NCBI GenBank assembly: GCA_903831865.1
Contig: CAIKZH010000003.1
Span: 1 to 58,150, forward strand
Reading direction: 5' to 3'
Source of the DNA: an uncultured Coriobacteriia bacterium
GTDB taxonomy: Bacteria > Actinomycetota > Coriobacteriia > Anaerosomatales > PALSA-660
Length of the DNA stretch: 58,150 nt
The notes below the pieces were generated by a model. That model was not told where the DNA came from. It ran no database searches and saw only the letters and a list, made by a program, of their open reading frames with translations. Shown in pieces: positions 15,550 through 24,547 of this stretch (the stretch's first letter is position 1; each line of letters opens with the position of its first letter). The position numbers were made by a program, and so were the translations under genes.

Positions 15550-16872
15550 CTAGTGACCGGCGTGCGAGCCGTGGGCATCGACGGTGCAGAACGCGTAGGA
15601 GCGCTCTGTGCCCGCCGCGGCGCGCAGGCGCGCCTTGTAGGTCACGAGGTCCTTCGTGAAGTTGTCGCCGGTCTGGTCGCTCATCGTGAGGTTGACGCCC
15701 TCGCGGACCGCGACCTCCCACTGCGAGAAGTCGGCGACCATCGGCTGGCCCTGCGTGAACGACGCGTGCCGGACCACGTTCAAGCCCCACATCGTGCGCG
15801 GCAGCGGGGCGAGCGGGCCGCCGTAGAGGTAGAGCCCGCTGGTCGCGACGCGCTGGATGATCTCGTCTTGGTAGTCGAGCGAGTTCAGGCCGACGGCGGT
15901 CGCCACGATCGAGCCGCACGATGCGATCTCGATGGCGATCGCGGCCTTGAGGATCCCGTCGGACAGCGACTCGTCCGTCCCGCGCTCGTAGTAGAGGCGG
16001 TCGGCCCAGTTGTACATGCCGAGCAGGTTCTCCCCGTCGCCGTCACCGGCGATGATCTGGCGCTGCAGCTCTGCCATGGCGCCGTAGACCATGCGCCCGT
16101 CGATCCACGCGACCAGACGCGGCGCGTCCTGGGTCTTCTCCCAGGTGGTGGTCGCGATGTGCCCGATCTTGTGGACCTTCATGTCCACGTCGTCGAACTT
16201 GATGTCCGTCAGCGGGTAGTCGCCCTGTGCGGCGATCGACGCGGCGGAGTTGGTGAAGAGCTTCTCCACGTGGAACCGCACGAGGTCCGACGTGGTGGCC
16301 GTGACGCTCACCAGCTGCAGGATGTTGAGCGGCAGCTGGGGCAGGCCCACGATGTCCGGACGGATGTCCGGCAGCACCAGGACCTCGGCGTCGCCGTCGA
16401 TCGGGCCGGGGGTGTCGTCGCCGGCCATGGCGCGCACGACCTCGTCGCGGCCCAGGATCTCGAACAACGGCGTCTCGCCGCCGATCGAGCCGTTGGCGAG
16501 ACGACCGCTGTCGGCCAGCGCCTGGTAGACGTCGCCGTCCACGAAGCGCGATCCTGCGGTCACCTTGCGGCGCACGGGGTGCGAGGCTCCGGCCGCGCGC
16601 AGGCCGCCCGTGGAAGCGCCGGACGCCTCGGCGTCGGAGCAGGCGTCCGCGAACATCTGCTCGAGCGAGTCGACGCTGTCCTTCGCGTCTCCGAGAGCCT
16701 TGCGCGCCTCGAAGTACTTCGCCTTGAAGTCCTCCGTGGTCAGCGTCTCCTCGGAGACGGCGGTGTCCATCATCGCCTTGGTGTTGCGCTCGAGCTCGGC
16801 AGCGTGGTCGCGCGCCTTGCTGAGCTCGGCGCCGATCTTCCGCGCCGTCTCGGTCGTGGCCTTGGGTGCCAT
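15550..16872 (-). CDS. Major capsid protein, HK97 fold
   Basis: This 440-residue protein has an N-terminal helical scaffold-like region (about residues 1-90, ELSKARDHAAELERNTKAMM) expected to be cut by the adjacent protease. HK97-type capsid sequence follows, with an ALADSG...GG loop, TATTSDLVRFHVEK, the E-loop/spine region near KFDDVDMKVHKIG, and a C-terminal P-domain (MVADFSQWEVAVREGV). AGGAGGG stands 8 bases before the ATG. It follows portal and protease genes in the usual order. It ends AHGSHAGH, a His-containing tail. Confidence 0.85.
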   Translation of the reverse strand: MAPKATTETARKIGAELSKARDHAAELERNTKAMMDTAVSEETLTTEDFKAKYFEARKALGDAKDSVDSLEQMFADACSDAEASGASTGGLRAAGASHPVRRKVTAGSRFVDGDVYQALADSGRLANGSIGGETPLFEILGRDEVVRAMAGDDTPGPIDGDAEVLVLPDIRPDIVGLPQLPLNILQLVSVTATTSDLVRFHVEKLFTNSAASIAAQGDYPLTDIKFDDVDMKVHKIGHIATTTWEKTQDAPRLVAWIDGRMVYGAMAELQRQIIAGDGDGENLLGMYNWADRLYYERGTDESLSDGILKAAIAIEIASCGSIVATAVGLNSLDYQDEIIQRVATSGLYLYGGPLAPLPRTMWGLNVVRHASFTQGQPMVADFSQWEVAVREGVNLTMSDQTGDNFTKDLVTYKARLRAAAGTERSYAFCTVDAHGSHAGH

Positions 16873-16890
16873 CGCCAGATCCCTCCTAAG

Positions 16891-17790
16891 TCAGTCGAAT
16901 GCGCTGCGCAGCATCGCCGCGACTTCCGCCCTGTCCACGGTGCGCCCGCTGTCAGCGGTCGGATCTCTGACCGAATCGCTGGTCGCGCCGTCGCCCCCGT
17001 CCCCGCCGCCGTCGTCTCCTCCGCCGTCCACGCTGCTCAGGACCTGGTTGATCAGGTCGCGAGCGTCGGTGAGCTTGCCTTCGTTCTCCGTCGAGAGCGT
17101 CCGGCCGACCGCGACCGGCTCCGCGGCGTCGGCGGGAGTGGCGGAGGCAGCTGCCACAGCCGGTGCGTGACGGAATCCCAGCGCCGCGAAGTCGAACCGG
17201 GAGAGGGCGGCCGCTTGGAGGGACTCGGTGACCTCGTCCGCGAATCCCCACTCGGCCGCGTCGGCCGCGGTGAGCCACGTCTCGGCGTCCATCGCGGCCA
17301 GCAGCTCGGCCTCGTCCTTGGTCGACCGGCTCAAATAGGTCGAGACCATTGCCTCGCGGATCTTGTCGAGCGAGTCGGCGACCGAGCGCATCTCGTTCGC
17401 GTCCCCGATGGCCAAAGACCACGGGTTGTGGATCATCAGCATCGTGTTGGCCGGCATGACGATGCGGTCGCCTGCCAGCGCCACGATCGACGCGATGGAA
17501 GCCGCGTAGCCGTCCACGTAGGTGGTGACGCTGGCGGGGTTGGCGCGCAGCGTGTTGTAGATCGCCACGCCGTCGAAGACAGAGCCGCCGGGCGAGTTGA
17601 TGTGCAGGTTGATCTGCGCCACCGGCCCCAGCGCCTTCAGTTGATCGACGAAGTCCTTGGCGGAGGTGGAATCCCCCCACCACGAGTCGCCGATCTCGTC
17701 GTAGATGTAGATATCGGCCTCGCCATCGGCGACAGCCTTCACGCGGAACCAGGGCCGACCGCTGGCAGGGTTGAGCTTCGGCCTGGGCAT
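16891..17790 (-). CDS. Prohead maturation protease, ClpP-like
   Basis: This 299-residue protease matures the prohead by removing the capsid scaffold region. The ClpP/S14 fold motifs are visible: INSPGGSVFDG (residues 64-74, oxyanion region), YAASIAS with nucleophile Ser98, and MIHNPW with His121. The C-terminal 70 residues are a Ser/Gly/Asp-rich, low-complexity tail (GGGDDGGGDGGDG), often lost during self-processing. The start lies 6 bases after the portal stop, and the ribosome site is inside the portal's acidic C-terminus. Confidence 0.9.
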   Translation of the reverse strand: MPRPKLNPASGRPWFRVKAVADGEADIYIYDEIGDSWWGDSTSAKDFVDQLKALGPVAQINLHINSPGGSVFDGVAIYNTLRANPASVTTYVDGYAASIASIVALAGDRIVMPANTMLMIHNPWSLAIGDANEMRSVADSLDKIREAMVSTYLSRSTKDEAELLAAMDAETWLTAADAAEWGFADEVTESLQAAALSRFDFAALGFRHAPAVAAASATPADAAEPVAVGRTLSTENEGKLTDARDLINQVLSSVDGGGDDGGGDGGDGATSDSVRDPTADSGRTVDRAEVAAMLRSAFD

Positions 17791-17796
17791 GGCTGA

Positions 17797-19140
17797 TCAG
17801 TCCTCCTCGTCGAGATGCAGGGGTGCAGGCGCGCCGCGCAGCGCTTCGGTCACGAGCGGATCCGTGGCGGGGACGGGCGCCGGATCCGGAGCCGCGGCGG
17901 CGGGAGTCTGGCCGGGGACCTGCATGTTGACCGGCGCGAGCGGCAGGTCGTAGGGGTTGTCCGTGGTCGTGGGGTCGGCCGGGGGCAGCTCCTCGTATCT
18001 GCGGCGCTCGTTGGCGGCGTTGGTCCCGGACTGCTGCATCATCAGATGCATGCGGGCGCGCGCCTCTGGATCCGGCCGCAGGATCTCGTCCACGTTGAAC
18101 TTCAGGTACAGGCCGTCCCACGCGGGTTCGGGAGCCACGAGCTGCGCCTGCAGCTCGTCCTCGACGAGCTCCACCGCGCCGCCGACGGCGTCGACGTAGA
18201 AGGCGCGGCGGGCCTCGAGCATTGAGGCGTAGGCGGCCTTCTCGGACAGCCCCATCTGCATGAGCGTCAGTCCGTAGGCGCCGATGACCTCCTCGCGCGA
18301 GAGCTTGCGCTGGTCGATCAGGGCGACGTCGGCCGCCGATACCCCGAGCGTGTCGACGCTCCACTCGCCCCCGAGAAGGGCGAACCGTCCGCCGTTCGCG
18401 GGACCGGAGTAGAGTTTCTCGAGCTCGTTGCGCAGCTTGGTCTCGTCGTCTGGGTTGCGCGTGAGCTTGGCGGCGGTGAACACGGCCCTCGGGGTGACGC
18501 CGTTGGCCATCGTCGCGTTCTGGAGGTCCATCGAGGCGTCCTCGAGCGCGAGCGTGCGGGCCAGTGCCTCGAGGGGAGAGACGCGCCCGGGCAGCCAGAC
18601 GTGGACGACCTGCTCGGGCGCGAGGGTCGCCATCACACCGCCGGCCATCACCCGGTAGCCGATGATGCCCGACGCGTCCTGGATCGTCGTGACGTACTTC
18701 CACGGGATGGGCCACAGCTCTGTGGGCGGAGATCCGAGGCTGGGGCGGTACGGCACGATCAGCCCCTCGCCCTGGACGAACAGGTCGAGCAGGAACTGCA
18801 CCTTCAGCCGCGTCTGGGATGCTCGCGGGAACGGGGAGGTGAGAAGCGCCGGAAGCCCGTTGCCTTCTGCTCCCCGCACCTGAGTGCGGGTCTCGGCATC
18901 CACGCCGTCGTAGACGTTGATCGACAGGCGGGCGATGCCCATGACGAGCTTGTTGACCACGGCGAACACCCACGGCTGGCGCCGGTACATCTGCTCGTAG
19001 GTGACCGCCCGGAACTCTCCCGGCTGGGAGATCAGGCGCACGAAGTTGTTGCCGGCGGAGTGCCATATCTTCGGGCCGGGGTCCACGGGGAACGAGGCGC
19101 GCACCTGACGCGCGTGGCCGCCGGAGATCACGAGACTCAC
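17797..19140 (-). CDS. Portal protein
   Basis: This 447-residue protein forms the dodecameric DNA channel of the capsid vertex. Typical portal sequence is present: VTYEQMYRRQPWVFAVVNKL near the N-terminus, a long helix-rich centre (KLRNELEKLYSG, KLSREEVIGAYGL), and VDEILRPDPEARARM near 350. The C-terminus is Pro/Ala-rich. I chose GTG 19140, which overlaps the upstream gene's stop (GTGA), instead of the farther GTG 27 bases upstream. Confidence 0.88.
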   Translation of the reverse strand: MSLVISGGHARQVRASFPVDPGPKIWHSAGNNFVRLISQPGEFRAVTYEQMYRRQPWVFAVVNKLVMGIARLSINVYDGVDAETRTQVRGAEGNGLPALLTSPFPRASQTRLKVQFLLDLFVQGEGLIVPYRPSLGSPPTELWPIPWKYVTTIQDASGIIGYRVMAGGVMATLAPEQVVHVWLPGRVSPLEALARTLALEDASMDLQNATMANGVTPRAVFTAAKLTRNPDDETKLRNELEKLYSGPANGGRFALLGGEWSVDTLGVSAADVALIDQRKLSREEVIGAYGLTLMQMGLSEKAAYASMLEARRAFYVDAVGGAVELVEDELQAQLVAPEPAWDGLYLKFNVDEILRPDPEARARMHLMMQQSGTNAANERRRYEELPPADPTTTDNPYDLPLAPVNMQVPGQTPAAAAPDPAPVPATDPLVTEALRGAPAPLHLDEED

Positions 19141-19361
19141 GGCGCCACCTCGATCTCCTGCAGCCACAGCCGATCGGAGCGCGGGATCACCGCGCGGCCA
19201 TCGATCTGCGTGGGACCGTCAACGCCGAGGGCCTCGGCGCACTCGAGCACGATGCAGTCGCGGTAGACGCCGACCAGGACGCCACGGACGCTCACGTCGT
19301 CGGGGCGATGGACGACCACCGTCGAGCGCTTCATGCGATCGATGTAGCGGCGCAGACTCAT
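19137..19361 (-). CDS. Small phage protein between terminase and portal
   Basis: This 74-residue protein has a basic N-terminus (MSLRRYIDRMKRS) followed by a compact beta-rich core (VVHRPDDVSVRGVLVGVYRDCIVL). That core is reminiscent of small SH3/Sm-like folds. It overlaps the portal start by 4 nt and follows the terminase gene by about 20 bp, so it belongs to the packaging operon. No function is known to me. Confidence 0.6.
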   Translation of the reverse strand: MSLRRYIDRMKRSTVVVHRPDDVSVRGVLVGVYRDCIVLECAEALGVDGPTQIDGRAVIPRSDRLWLQEIEVAP

Positions 19362-19382
19362 GAGGCGAGCCTGCGCGCGCTG

Positions 19383-20885
19383 TCAGCCGCCGATGACGAA
19401 CGCCCCTCCGCCCGCGTTCGCGTCCTGCTCAGCCGCGCGTGCCGCCATCGCGAGCGCGACGGCGGCGTCGATGCGCTCCTCCTCGTGGAGCTTGGTGAGC
19501 CTCCAGCCACGCCCGGGCTTGTCGTGCACGCCGCAGTTGAGGATCGCCGTGGTGAGTTCGTCGGCCCCGGTCCCACCCGCGCGAGTCGTCTTGCCCGCGC
19601 GGATGAGGTGGCGACGGATGAGCTCGTGCAGGTTGTCCGCGGCCGGGATCATGTATGCGTCGGACTGCGGCAGGTCGACCATCGGCAGGCCCTCGGAGGC
19701 GAGGATCGAACTGGAGCGGGTCATGAAGTACGGATCCACCAGCACCTGCTCGACGTAGTTCTCTGCGCACAGGTCTCGCAGAAGCTGCTCGATCGCCTCG
19801 AAATCCATCTGGCCTGTGATGTCGCTCGCGCGAAAGACCCACGTGCGCAGGTTGTGATGGCCGTCCGTGCTGCGCTGATCGAGCACGACCGCCGACGTGT
19901 CGCGCTTCGAGGCGGCGTCCACGCCCACGAAGCACGGCGTGCAGTCGTCGAAGAGCGGCAGCGTGAGGCACTTCTGCCAGTCCTGCCACCGAAACGCCCG
20001 CGCGGCGCCCTTGGAGACAGGGAAGCGGTTGAGGTGGTAGCGCTCGAACTCCCACAGCGGCAGCGTGTCGTGGGCGGTCTTGAGTGCGGGGACCGTGATC
20101 CACGGCATCGGGTTGGCGTCCTTCCACACCTTCGAGTCGTGTGGATCGTCCTCGTCGTCGGCACCGCACCAGTAAACGTAGCCGTGCGAATCCCGCCGCA
20201 GGTTCGGGATGAGCTCCCACAGAGGACCCTTGCGCTCCGGACCAGCGGTGGAGAGCACGATCAGCAGACCCTCGGTCTCCCAGTTGCCGATCATGCCGGA
20301 CGACATTGCGTCGTAGACGCCGGTGTCCTTGTGCACGTGGTACTCGTCGATCACGCACACGTCGGCGTGTCGGCCCTGCACGGACTTCTCGTCGCCGGGA
20401 AGGACCTGAAAGACGGCGCCGGTGGCCGCTATCTGTATCGAGCTCTTGAACACCTGGCACGAACGGCTCAGGTCGGCATCATGCAGGACCATCGCCCGGG
20501 CCTTGTCGAACAGGATGTGGGCCTGCTCCCGGTCACGCGCCACGACGTAGTACTGCCCCTGGTAGCGATGCTCGAGGAACATGCACGCGAGCACGAGGGC
20601 GGCGCCGAGTTCGGTCTTGGCGCCGTCACGCGGAAGGCTGATGAGCGCCTTGCGGACGCGGCGACGGCCCTTGCGATCGAGGTCGGCGAAGATCGGCAGG
20701 ATGATGTTGTCGAGCTGGAACCTGACCGGCTCAAGCGGCGTGAACGCGACCTTCCCGCCGCCCAGATGGACGAGATGCTCGGCGCAGAAGACCCGGATCA
20801 TCTCGGCGCGCAGCATCCCCGCCTCGCCGTAGCGCTCGGGCAGCTTCGAGGAGTACCCGTTGCCGCGGGCGCGGCGCGCACTCAC
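19383..20885 (-). CDS. Terminase large subunit
   Basis: This 500-residue packaging ATPase/nuclease has an adenine-binding/Walker A region, SLPRDGAKTE (residues 83-92), in the divergent form common to terminases. Walker B CVIDEYH has catalytic Asp180-Glu181. The C-terminal nuclease has CFVGVDAASKRDTSAVV, VLVDPYFM and the final Asp region DAAVALAMAA, consistent with the RNase H-fold active site. The GTG start overlaps the small-subunit stop by 4 nt. It pumps DNA into the prohead and cuts concatemers. Confidence 0.9.
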   Translation of the reverse strand: MSARRARGNGYSSKLPERYGEAGMLRAEMIRVFCAEHLVHLGGGKVAFTPLEPVRFQLDNIILPIFADLDRKGRRRVRKALISLPRDGAKTELGAALVLACMFLEHRYQGQYYVVARDREQAHILFDKARAMVLHDADLSRSCQVFKSSIQIAATGAVFQVLPGDEKSVQGRHADVCVIDEYHVHKDTGVYDAMSSGMIGNWETEGLLIVLSTAGPERKGPLWELIPNLRRDSHGYVYWCGADDEDDPHDSKVWKDANPMPWITVPALKTAHDTLPLWEFERYHLNRFPVSKGAARAFRWQDWQKCLTLPLFDDCTPCFVGVDAASKRDTSAVVLDQRSTDGHHNLRTWVFRASDITGQMDFEAIEQLLRDLCAENYVEQVLVDPYFMTRSSSILASEGLPMVDLPQSDAYMIPAADNLHELIRRHLIRAGKTTRAGGTGADELTTAILNCGVHDKPGRGWRLTKLHEEERIDAAVALAMAARAAEQDANAGGGAFVIGG

Positions 20886-21442
20886 CCCTCGTCCTTGCCG
20901 GCGAGCCTCGCGCGATTGGCGATCGCCTTCTTCTCGACGTGCTCCGCGACCGCGAAGGCGACCGCGGCGGTGGCGGTCTCCATGAAGTTACCGCGGACAC
21001 GGGCGATCGGGTTGAGTGCGAGCTCGTTGGAGAGCATCCGCAGCCGGTCGAGCGCCTCGCCGTGCATCTTGACCGCCGGGTTCTGCTTCATGCGATGGCC
21101 GACGATGACCGCCTCGCCGTCGCCGTTCTTGGCCAGGATCGGCTCGCGCATCATCTCGCCGTACTCGTCGATCAGCTTCTCGGCGGCGATCATGATGCCG
21201 GCCTGGGCGCAGTAGCCGCGTACCAGCACGAGGTCGGGTTCACGCAGGTGCCCGAGCGTCGCCATGTCCGCGACGATCATGTCCCAGATCTGCTGTGCGA
21301 TCGGAGACAGCGCGCTGGGCGCTTCGGCGCTCGCGACCCTCTGCTCGACCCGAGTAACCTCCGCAGGCTTGGCGCGGCCCGGTCCCTTGCGATGCCCCGC
21401 GCGGCTGCCGTCAGGCTTCGGGACACGCCCCTGTCCGCTCAT
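20882..21442 (-). CDS. Terminase small subunit, P27-like
   Basis: This 186-residue protein recognises the packaging site and recruits the large subunit. It begins with a basic, Gly/Pro-rich segment (GHRKGPGRAKPAEVTR) followed by helical sequence (SPIAQQIWDMIVADMATLG and LVRGYCAQAGIMIAAEKLI) and the P27-like phrase NPAVKMHGEALDRL. The ATG at 21442 overlaps the upstream gene's stop (ATGA). The open frame extends further upstream, but that part is a shadow. Confidence 0.85.
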   Translation of the reverse strand: MSGQGRVPKPDGSRAGHRKGPGRAKPAEVTRVEQRVASAEAPSALSPIAQQIWDMIVADMATLGHLREPDLVLVRGYCAQAGIMIAAEKLIDEYGEMMREPILAKNGDGEAVIVGHRMKQNPAVKMHGEALDRLRMLSNELALNPIARVRGNFMETATAAVAFAVAEHVEKKAIANRARLAGKDEG

Positions 21443-21807
21443 CGCAGCGCCCCAGGGAAACGCTCGTCGAGCAGAGCGCGGATGCCATTGCATACGTGCT
21501 CGCACCGGGCGGCGAGCCCGGGACGTGCCTCGGAGGCCAGTCGGGCGAACATCGAGGCCACCACGGCGGCTTCGATGATCGTCCGGGCGACCTGCGTGTC
21601 TGTGTCCGGCGCCGGTGGCAGCTTGAGCTCGGCGTGGTCGATGGCGGGTCGCCACTGCGCTGACATCGCGCGTTGGCGGCAGGCGGCCGTGCGGCAGGCC
21701 GTGGAGCAGTACATCCGCGCCGGCCCGCGTCTTGCGCGAGGGGGCAGCTCGTTCTCGCATCCGATGCGCGCGCAGACGCGGCGGGGGTCTTTGGACGATG
21801 TTTCCAT
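21439..21807 (-). CDS. Terminase-linked Zn-finger protein (paralogue of 50561-50941)
   Basis: This 122-residue protein starts the packaging operon. The N-terminus carries a C-x4-C ... YCSTACR cysteine cluster (CARIGCENELP, then MYCSTACRTAACRQR near residues 33-47), probably zinc-binding and followed by basic residues. The C-terminal 60 residues are a helical bundle (TIIEAAVVASMFARLASEARP). The same architecture and many of the same words (ARRG.AR.YCS..CR.AA, DTQVAR) occur in the gene at 50561-50941. No function is known; position suggests a role in packaging or its regulation. Confidence 0.75.
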   Translation of the reverse strand: METSSKDPRRVCARIGCENELPPRARRGPARMYCSTACRTAACRQRAMSAQWRPAIDHAELKLPPAPDTDTQVARTIIEAAVVASMFARLASEARPGLAARCEHVCNGIRALLDERFPGALR

Positions 21808-21860
21808 GTGCCCAGCGTGGCCGGGCTGTCAGGAAACTCGTTACATCGTCCGAACCATTG

Positions 21861-21955
21861 CGTTACCGCGAAACGCCCAGATTCGGGCGCAAAGAAGGGC
21901 GCCTGGCAGGCAGGGTCGGGGTGTCAGGAGGCTGGAGATTCGACCCCCCTTACCC
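21861..21955 (-). repeat. Packaging-region repeat, copy A (beside terminase genes)
   Basis: Read on the minus strand, this copy starts GGTAAGGGGGGTCGAATCTC. It runs through CCGACCCTGCCTGCCAGGC and ends in the hairpin CGCCC-GAATCT-GGGCG followed by GTTTCGCGGTAACG. Copy B (49975-50070) matches it over nearly the whole length, and copy C (47488-47540) over the first 50 bases or so. It lies just upstream of the terminase operon, where cos or pac sites usually lie. I infer a packaging-recognition role. The rest of the 468-bp gap (21808-22275) shows no gene. Confidence 0.6.
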
Positions 21956-22275
21956 TAATGGGCCCAGCAAACGCTAGGCACGCAGTTACCTCGAGTGTGT
22001 GCTGCGTCCCTGCGGTGCGACGGGCAGTTCATTTGGGCGCTGCCGCCCGTTGCGGGAGTCGCCGATGGCTGCCCCATCGTGTCCAACGGCATAAGACGGC
22101 AGGGATGTTGCATGGAGGTTACGTATGCGGCGAGCTGGCGCGGTCACTCTCAGCCAGTTCCGTACTGTCGGCTGTCGGGCGCACGAATCCAAGGCCCACT
22201 GGAGTAGTCTGAATCCCGGAGTCGCATCAGCTCCCCGTCATCGGCGCAAGCCGTCCAGCGCAGTCGAGAACCGAC

Positions 22276-23433
22276 TTGGAGGTCGCCCTCTTGGGTGCAT
22301 TCGTCATAGGAATGGGCAAGACAAGGTTCGGTCCGACGTCCAAGCCCATGTTCGAACTTGCGCAGGAAGCTGCGCTCGACGCCCTCCGCGACGCCAGCCT
22401 GCAACCCGACGAGGTCGACGCAATCATCGTCGCGAACTTCCTCGGAGGCCCAAACGAGGGTCAACTTCATCTGAACTCCGTGCTCGCAGGCATCTTCCCA
22501 GGGGTCCACGTGCCAAGTTGGAGAACTGAGGCCGCCTGTGCTTCCGGAGGCGTCGCAGTCCACCAAGCGGTCCTCGCTCTTGCGAGGTACAGACGCGTCC
22601 TCGTCATTGGCGTTGAGCGTCTGAGCGGGGTAGTCGGAACCCAGCTCGCGCGAAACATCGGAATGGCAGGGGACGCGATCCTCGACGTCGCTGAGGGGGT
22701 GAGCTTTCCTGCGGCGTACGCGCTCGTGGCGCAGTCACACATGATGCGCTTTGGCACGACAACCCGCGACCTTGAGTTGGTGAGTTTGAAGAATCACGCG
22801 AACGCGAACCTCAACCCGAAGGCTCACTTCTATCTCAAGAAGGTCACGCAAGGGGACATCGACCAAGGACCCATGGTCGCCTCTCCCTTGAGGCTCTTCG
22901 ACTGCTGCCCTATCTCCGATGGAGCGGCTGCACTCGTCGTGTCTAGTGAGCGGTCACGCGACGACGACATTGAGATTAGGGGTTCCGCCTTGGCCAGTGA
23001 TGTCATTTCACTTTCGCAGAGGGAGGACACGACCAGTTTCGCGGCGACGAAGGAAGCTGCAGGCCGTGCGTATGCGGAAGCGGGAATCACCCCGGGAGAG
23101 GTGGATCTAGCCGAAGTCCATGACTGCTTTACGATTGCTGAGATCGTCGCGATGGAGGATCTCGGTCTATGTCGCCCAGGAGAGGCCGTCGACGCGATTC
23201 GTGCGGGAGACAGCGGAATCAATGGCCGCCTCCCTGTGAACCCCAGCGGCGGATTGAAGGCGGGCGGTCATGCAATCGGCGCCACCGGAGTGAGCCAGAT
23301 TTGCGAGATTGTGCTGCAGCTTCGAGGAGCCGCCGGCCTGAGGCAGGTGCCTGGAGCGCGAGTGGGAGTCGCGCACAGCGTCGGCGGAGTCGGCGGCACG
23401 AGTGCCGTCCATGTGCTGGGGGCCGTGCGATGA
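22276..23433 (+). CDS. Thiolase (SCP-x/nonspecific lipid-transfer type)
   Basis: This 385-residue acyl-CoA thiolase starts at TTG. The nucleophile region is EAACASGGVAVHQ (Cys near residue 92), the second active-site block is AEVHDCFTIAE, and the C-terminal block is NPSGGLKAGGHAIGATG. The N-terminus (MEVALLGAFVIGMGKTRFG) fits the thiolases that work with a DUF35 zinc-ribbon partner. Exactly such a partner domain is encoded next, overlapping by 4 nt. Substrate is unknown; acetyl-CoA condensation to acetoacetyl-CoA or the reverse is most likely. The gene lies inside a prophage, an unusual place. Confidence 0.85.
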   Translation: MEVALLGAFVIGMGKTRFGPTSKPMFELAQEAALDALRDASLQPDEVDAIIVANFLGGPNEGQLHLNSVLAGIFPGVHVPSWRTEAACASGGVAVHQAVLALARYRRVLVIGVERLSGVVGTQLARNIGMAGDAILDVAEGVSFPAAYALVAQSHMMRFGTTTRDLELVSLKNHANANLNPKAHFYLKKVTQGDIDQGPMVASPLRLFDCCPISDGAAALVVSSERSRDDDIEIRGSALASDVISLSQREDTTSFAATKEAAGRAYAEAGITPGEVDLAEVHDCFTIAEIVAMEDLGLCRPGEAVDAIRAGDSGINGRLPVNPSGGLKAGGHAIGATGVSQICEIVLQLRGAAGLRQVPGARVGVAHSVGGVGGTSAVHVLGAVR

Positions 23434-24533
23434 GTCTCTACAAGTGCCCGGAGTGTGGCCGTTCTTACCGCTACTCAGTGAGCGTGTGCAGCTGGTGCCA
23501 CATCCCGCTCGTCGAAGAGGCATGGGAAGGGGCGACCGCAGTCGCAGTCTCCGAAGTCTTGGTGCCGATGTTGGGACACGAGGACGTGCCTTACTGGTGT
23601 GTCTTGGCCCGAACGCACGAGGGCTACAACTTGATTCTGAAGAGCGACGTGGCGGTTTCCGTGGGCGACGCGATGTCCGCCGTCTCAGATGACACGATGC
23701 TGTCAGAGGTAGGAGTCATCGGCAGCGGCGTGATGGGCTCGTCAATCGTGGAGCTGCTTCTGACTCGAGGACATCGCGTTGTATGGCTCGGCCGGACCTC
23801 GGCGGGCTTGACCCGAGCCAAGGTGCGGGTTCTTGACCGCTTGGGACGAACCCAGGACGAGGTCGAACTCCAGTCCTCGGCGCAACGTCTCACAATCTCC
23901 AATGACGACGCCGCCCTAGCGGCGTGCGATGTAGTCATCGAAGTTGTTGTCGAGCAATTGCAGGCAAAGAAGGACGCCTTGCGCAACGCTGAAGCCGCGA
24001 TGCGCAGCGATGCCATCCTCGCAACCAATACATCTGGCCTGTCTCTGGACGACCTGGCGGCCGGCCTCGCGAGGCCAGAGAAGTTCGGCGCGCTCCACTT
24101 CTTCAACCCGGCAACACGCATGCGCCTGGTCGAGACTGCGGTATGCTCGCGAACCAGCCAGCAAACGTCACTCGAACTGGATCGATTCGCGCGCTCACTC
24201 GGCAAGATTCCTGTCCGGGTCGCCGCTACCCCGGCCTTCGCGGTCAACCGCGCGCTGATGCCACTCTTGAACGAGGCGGTTCGCGAGCTGGAGGAGAATG
24301 TGGCGGACGCGGCGTCGATCGATGAAGCCGTGAGGCTCGGACTGAACCATCCAATGGGACCGCTCGCGCTTGCCGACCTTATCGGCTTGGACGTCCTTGT
24401 TGAGATCATGGACAACCTCGCGGACCGCCTCAGTGACGAGACATACAGACCGCGCCCGTTGATTCTTCGCATGGTCGCCGCCGGTGAGCTTGGACGCAAG
24501 TCCGGCAAGGGCTTCTACGAATACGCGAAATAG
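23430..24533 (+). CDS. DUF35-like Zn-ribbon fused to 3-hydroxyacyl-CoA dehydrogenase
   Basis: This 367-residue protein combines two functions. Residues 1-85 carry a rubredoxin-like ribbon (Cys6, Cys9, Cys20, Cys23) plus a strand-rich OB-like part, the arrangement of DUF35 acyl-CoA scaffold proteins. Residues 92-367 form an NAD-dependent 3-hydroxyacyl-CoA dehydrogenase: the GxGxMG loop at 98-103 (GSGVMG), HFFNPA with the catalytic His near 223, the NRALMPLLNEA block, and the C-terminal GRKSGKGFYEY. The ATG overlaps the thiolase stop (ATGA). I infer that thiolase and dehydrogenase are held together so that acetoacetyl-CoA is reduced directly. I do not know this fusion from described proteins. 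Confidence 0.82.
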   Translation: MSLYKCPECGRSYRYSVSVCSWCHIPLVEEAWEGATAVAVSEVLVPMLGHEDVPYWCVLARTHEGYNLILKSDVAVSVGDAMSAVSDDTMLSEVGVIGSGVMGSSIVELLLTRGHRVVWLGRTSAGLTRAKVRVLDRLGRTQDEVELQSSAQRLTISNDDAALAACDVVIEVVVEQLQAKKDALRNAEAAMRSDAILATNTSGLSLDDLAAGLARPEKFGALHFFNPATRMRLVETAVCSRTSQQTSLELDRFARSLGKIPVRVAATPAFAVNRALMPLLNEAVRELEENVADAASIDEAVRLGLNHPMGPLALADLIGLDVLVEIMDNLADRLSDETYRPRPLILRMVAAGELGRKSGKGFYEYAK

Positions 24534-24547
24534 AGCTCTCCGGGCTG

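Noticed and set aside
15553-17796. Long plus-strand open frame (747 codons) opposite the capsid and protease genes
   Set aside because: It is the antisense of two well-supported genes, and its Arg/Val/His-rich translation is typical of shadow frames in GC-rich DNA.
16952-19066. Long minus-strand frame (704 codons) across portal and protease genes
   Set aside because: It is out of frame with both genes, very rich in Arg and Gly, and lacks any motif.
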